The translations under genes were made by a program, and so were the position numbers. Shown here piece after piece: positions 63,841 to 64,000 of a stretch of DNA of 64,000 bases. The notes below the pieces were generated by a model. That model was given only the letters and a program-made list of their open reading frames with translations, ran no database searches and had not been told where the DNA came from. This DNA is from Verrucomicrobiota bacterium (GTDB lineage Bacteria; Verrucomicrobiota; Verrucomicrobiia; Verrucomicrobiales; DEV007): the NCBI GenBank assembly GCA_030625775.1, contig DAOUQC010000011.1, forward strand, positions 1 to 64,000, given 5' to 3'. Every line of letters starts with the position of its first letter. Positions within the stretch are counted from its first letter, which is position 1.

Positions 63841-64000
63841 TTTCACACCCAGAGCGCAACAGGTGCTGGCTCTCGCACGAAAAGAGGCTGATCGTTTTAA
63901 TCACAACTACGTGGGTACGGAGCATTTACTGCTCGGCTTGATCAAATTAGGTCAGGGAGTTGCTGTAAATGTATTGCAAAAAATGAGTCTCGACCTCGAG
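63830..64000 (+). CDS. clpC: ClpC ATPase, 5' end only
   Basis: Only the first 57 codons are inside the window. [34 protein letters not shown] is the Clp N-domain opening, which in ClpC binds McsB adaptor and phosphoarginine-marked substrates. Two in-frame ATG codons (63830 and 63833) overlap the mcsB stop, so expression is translationally coupled. The N-domain type distinguishes ClpC from ClpB; the rest of the gene must be checked beyond the window. Confidence 0.9.
   Translation, partial: MMNNFTPRAQQVLALARKEADRFNHNYVGTEHLLLGLIKLGQGVAVNVLQKMSLDLE

Overview
The window reads as an ordinary chromosomal segment of a heterotrophic, probably marine Verrucomicrobiota (PVC superphylum). The evidence is indirect but consistent: several secreted sulfatases, a PVC-type haem-binding protein with HEAT repeats, SHD1-like and DUF1080 secreted proteins, an rplY-pth-rpsF gene order like that of Chlamydiae, a GTP-dependent PEP carboxykinase, and Gram-negative envelope genes (two LpxL-type acyltransferases, LolA-like, LolD-like, MMPL exporter). 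There is no rRNA, prophage, CRISPR array or intact insertion sequence.

Layout. 1-6432 (+): a compact carbohydrate operon with sulfatase, sodium/solute symporter, fucose-isomerase-like protein, a broken chimeric sulfatase, and a dihydrodipicolinate-synthase-family aldolase. 6429-11673 (-): a housekeeping run lolA-like, STAS-like, gmhA, prs, rplY, pth, rpsF, ssb. 11826-19983: an envelope-lipid region with an MsbA-like ABC exporter and a GT2-methyltransferase fusion (+), facing an MMPL exporter, LpxL-type acyltransferase, small membrane protein and polysaccharide deacetylase (-). 20092-22352: small unknown genes and a secreted glycosidase-like propeller protein. 22347-24923: four unknown minus-strand genes, three with a convincing attC-like site at the 3' end and one with a probable long site, plus a degenerate site at the far edge. 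This looks like an integron gene-cassette cluster with no integrase in the window, and is the most unusual region here. 25180-32551 (-): SHD1-like protein, sulfatase with HEAT repeats, a very large ceramidase/haem-protein fusion and an LptA-like lipoprotein.

32909-45259: SIMPL protein, methyltransferase, recN, a 2088-residue TPR protein with a lipoprotein and an L,D-transpeptidase, and a DUF368 transporter. 45297-53388: tRNA-Leu, pckG, M42 peptidase, a second LpxL-type acyltransferase, HAD phosphatase, DUF1080 protein, MBL-fold hydrolase, DUF2851 protein. 53382-57673: ABC-2-like membrane protein, a NarL-type two-component pair, and glnB behind a clear sigma-54 promoter. 57720-64000: unknown coiled-coil protein, ceramidase-like protein, LolD-like ATPase, ilvE, then mcsA-mcsB-clpC, the protein-arginine-phosphorylation module known from Firmicutes; clpC runs off the window.

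All positions, motifs and stem pairings come from reading the sequence by eye; family names come from recognised motifs, with no database search behind them.
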